Source: CAYVDB01 sp964450705 (GTDB lineage: Bacteria; Patescibacteriota; Minisyncoccia; Phycocordibacterales; Zambryskibacteraceae). Taken from it: DNA of 5,272 bases. The stretch spans positions 1 to 5,272 of the forward strand of contig CAYVDB010000029.1 of NCBI GenBank assembly GCA_964450705.1, in the 5' to 3' direction. Shown piece after piece: positions 4,304 through 5,272 of this stretch (positions are counted from its first letter, which is position 1; the number at the start of each line of letters is the position of its first letter). The notes beneath the pieces were generated by a model, which saw only the letters and a list, made by a program, of their open reading frames with translations, was not told the origin of the DNA and made no database searches. A program made the position numbers and the translations under genes.

Positions 4304-4343
4304 TTTATAACAAATATGTGCGATCGCACATATTTGTTATAAA
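4304..4343. repeat. Downstream perfect palindrome flanking the Cas2-like gene (copy 2)
   Basis: A perfect 40-base palindrome centred between 4323 and 4324, with arms TTTATAACAAA and TTTGTTATAAA and core GTGCGATCGCAC. It lies between the stop codons of two convergent genes (4284 and 4358). Both ends contain TGTTATAAA reading outward, a possible extended -10 in each direction. As RNA it would fold into a long hairpin, but there is no U-run after it, so it is a poor classical terminator although it might still slow or end transcription from both sides. Confidence 0.92.
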
Positions 4344-4357
4344 CTATATCCCACTAC

Positions 4358-4705
4358 TTATTTTTGAAATTCCTTCTTCAAAATTTTTACTCCAAGCCAG
4401 AAAATAAGAAATACAAAATATGAAACTACGGTAATAAGAACTACCTCATCTCTACCGGGGCCAAACATATTTTGGTCTGCCCCTTGCGACATTATTAATC
4501 CTAGTGGTAAATGTAATGCAGAGAATATTAGAAACTGTATTAAGCTTGAATTAAAAATAGACCATATCCCAGAAATAGACGCATAAAAAAAGGCTATTAA
4601 AAAGAATGTCCCCGCTTTATCTGCTATTAAAATTGATTCCAAAGGAAAAAATAATACTGCAGCTAATAAAATATATGTATAAGAAAATAGTGAAAATTTA
4701 CTCAT
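4358..4705 (-). CDS. Small four-helix membrane protein, unknown function
   Basis: A 115-residue, strongly hydrophobic protein when started at the ATG at 4705 (MSKFSLFSYTYILLAAVLFF). Four membrane segments are visible at about 7-27, 31-48, 55-73 and 85-105, followed by a short basic tail (KILKKEFQK) that is probably cytoplasmic by the positive-inside rule. The longest loop, SQGADQNMFGPGRDE (73-87), lies between helices 3 and 4. The frame extends two codons to a TTG at 4711 overlapping the previous stop, but the ATG is preferred. It starts two bases after the TGA of the upstream gene (TGATTATG), so translational coupling and a joint role with that exported protein are likely. I do not recognise the family. 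No Shine-Dalgarno sequence or terminator with a U-run is seen; the palindrome follows the stop. Confidence 0.68.
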   Translation of the reverse strand: MSKFSLFSYTYILLAAVLFFPLESILIADKAGTFFLIAFFYASISGIWSIFNSSLIQFLIFSALHLPLGLIMSQGADQNMFGPGRDEVVLITVVSYFVFLIFWLGVKILKKEFQK

Positions 4706-4707
4706 AA

Positions 4708-5272
4708 TCAAATATTAGATCTTAGTTGTTCTAAATACCTAATTAATAATTGTATCTCATTTGTATCAAAACCATCTTTTTCTTTATCTCTTCTTAAAAG
4801 TTCATCCAAGTGCTTTAAATATTTTTTCAATCTTTGCTCTGCTTTTTCAGGTTTTGATAAAGATAAAGATTCCGCAATAGAATTAAGTTCTTTAAAGACC
4901 TGCTTTTCTTGAGACTCCTTGAGAGAAAAGGTTTTTACTATAATTTTAATAGTCTCAATAAAAGTAATATAATTAAATTCATTTTGAGAAATAGCTACCA
5001 TATCAACAATACTGTCTCCATCTATATCAATACTTAGACTTCCTACAAAATTACTTTTATCTATATTTAAAGTAGCTTTCATTGCAGTGGTAACAGGGAT
5101 ATCTACAAAACTTTTGCGATTCACAACCCCATTTTGATATTGGATAACATCAAGAGTAAAGGTTCCAAAACCATTACCTTGCAGATTAACTTGGTAGGAA
5201 TCATCTAAAGGGACCGTGATGTACTTCTGATCATTAATCTCGACATAACTACTATTAGGAATCTCCTCTTTC
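4708..5272 (-). CDS. C-terminal part of a probable secreted multidomain protein (runs off right edge)
   Basis: The minus-strand frame is open from the window edge to the TGA at 4710-4708, giving 187 visible residues; the true start lies outside. A GTG at 5124 would give a shorter protein but falls inside a continuous domain, so it is not a start. The visible N-terminal part is strand-rich (SSYVEINDQKYITVPLDDSY, then VNLQGNGFGTFTLDVIQY and FVDIPVTTAMKATLNIDKS), like a beta-sandwich. It is followed by LSIDIDGDSIVD, an Asp-rich loop that could bind calcium. The last 75 residues are a charged helical bundle (ESQEKQVFKELNSIAESL through LLIRYLEQLRSNI), resembling C-terminal tails of exported hydrolases. 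Extracellular location is inferred. It is directly coupled to the small membrane-protein gene downstream. Confidence 0.75.
   Translation of the reverse strand, partial: KEEIPNSSYVEINDQKYITVPLDDSYQVNLQGNGFGTFTLDVIQYQNGVVNRKSFVDIPVTTAMKATLNIDKSNFVGSLSIDIDGDSIVDMVAISQNEFNYITFIETIKIIVKTFSLKESQEKQVFKELNSIAESLSLSKPEKAEQRLKKYLKHLDELLRRDKEKDGFDTNEIQLLIRYLEQLRSNI

Larger units (their letters stand above)
3654..4343 (+). other. Palindrome-bounded winged-helix/Cas2-like gene unit
   Basis: One gene is enclosed by two palindromes with 26 bases before the start codon and 19 after the stop. Nothing else is inside. The arrangement recalls REP/RAYT units, where a nuclease gene sits between palindromes, but no target-site duplication is visible at the outer edges and no transposase motif is present. 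It may equally be a regulator gene with two binding sites. Confidence 0.3.

Noticed and set aside
3654..4343. CRISPR array or Cas adaptation module
   Set aside because: There are only two repeats, 651 bases apart with a gene between, and no Cas1; the Cas2-like domain is of the PaaX-type fusion.
4708..5124. A 138-residue gene starting at the GTG at 5124
   Set aside because: The frame stays open to the window edge with protein-like sequence, and the GTG falls within a continuous strand-rich domain.

Overview
The window looks like chromosomal DNA of an uncultured bacterium, most likely a member of the Candidate Phyla Radiation (Patescibacteria). That placement is an inference. It rests on compact gene packing, ribosomal proteins L10 and L7/L12 behind a bacterial-type L10 leader, a stand-alone winged-helix/Cas2-like (PaaX-type) protein, a winged-helix/degenerate-nucleotidyltransferase regulator, and a large secreted protein ending in a DIDGD motif and helical tail. 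No single marker proves it. Base composition is patchy: the segments at about 918-1656 and 2850-3572 are visibly richer in G+C than the A+T-rich segments at 148-830 and 3690-5272.

Layout. At 1-817 there are two minus-strand genes: the start of an unrecognised gene that runs off the left edge (too short to stand out) and, upstream of it, a winged-helix/nucleotidyltransferase-like regulator. At 918-1656 a plus-strand pair encodes a YdcF-like DUF218 protein and a tiny Phd/YefM-type antitoxin with no toxin beside it, closed by a strong intrinsic terminator. At 1694-2813 lies the minus-strand rplJ-rplL operon with its promoter, a complete L10 leader with attenuator, and a final terminator. At 2815-3645 there is another minus-strand operon: a four-helix membrane protein resembling DUF420 and a small protein with a CPxCG motif, with its own promoter and terminator. 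This promoter has the same form as the rplJ promoter (TTGACA, 16 bases, TAGAGT).

The most unusual part is 3654-4343. One gene for a winged-helix/Cas2-like protein is bracketed by two nearly identical palindromes of 38-40 bases. The upstream copy holds an extended -10 element for the gene and also lies just behind the -35 box of the divergent minus-strand operon, so it reads as an operator. The downstream copy is a perfect palindrome between two convergent genes, where an operator has no obvious use. The pair could therefore be a regulator with two operators, or a small mobile or domesticated unit marked by palindromic ends.

At 4358-5272 two tightly linked minus-strand genes encode the C-terminal part of a large, probably exported protein and a small four-helix membrane protein. 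No rRNA, tRNA, CRISPR array or recognisable transposase is present.
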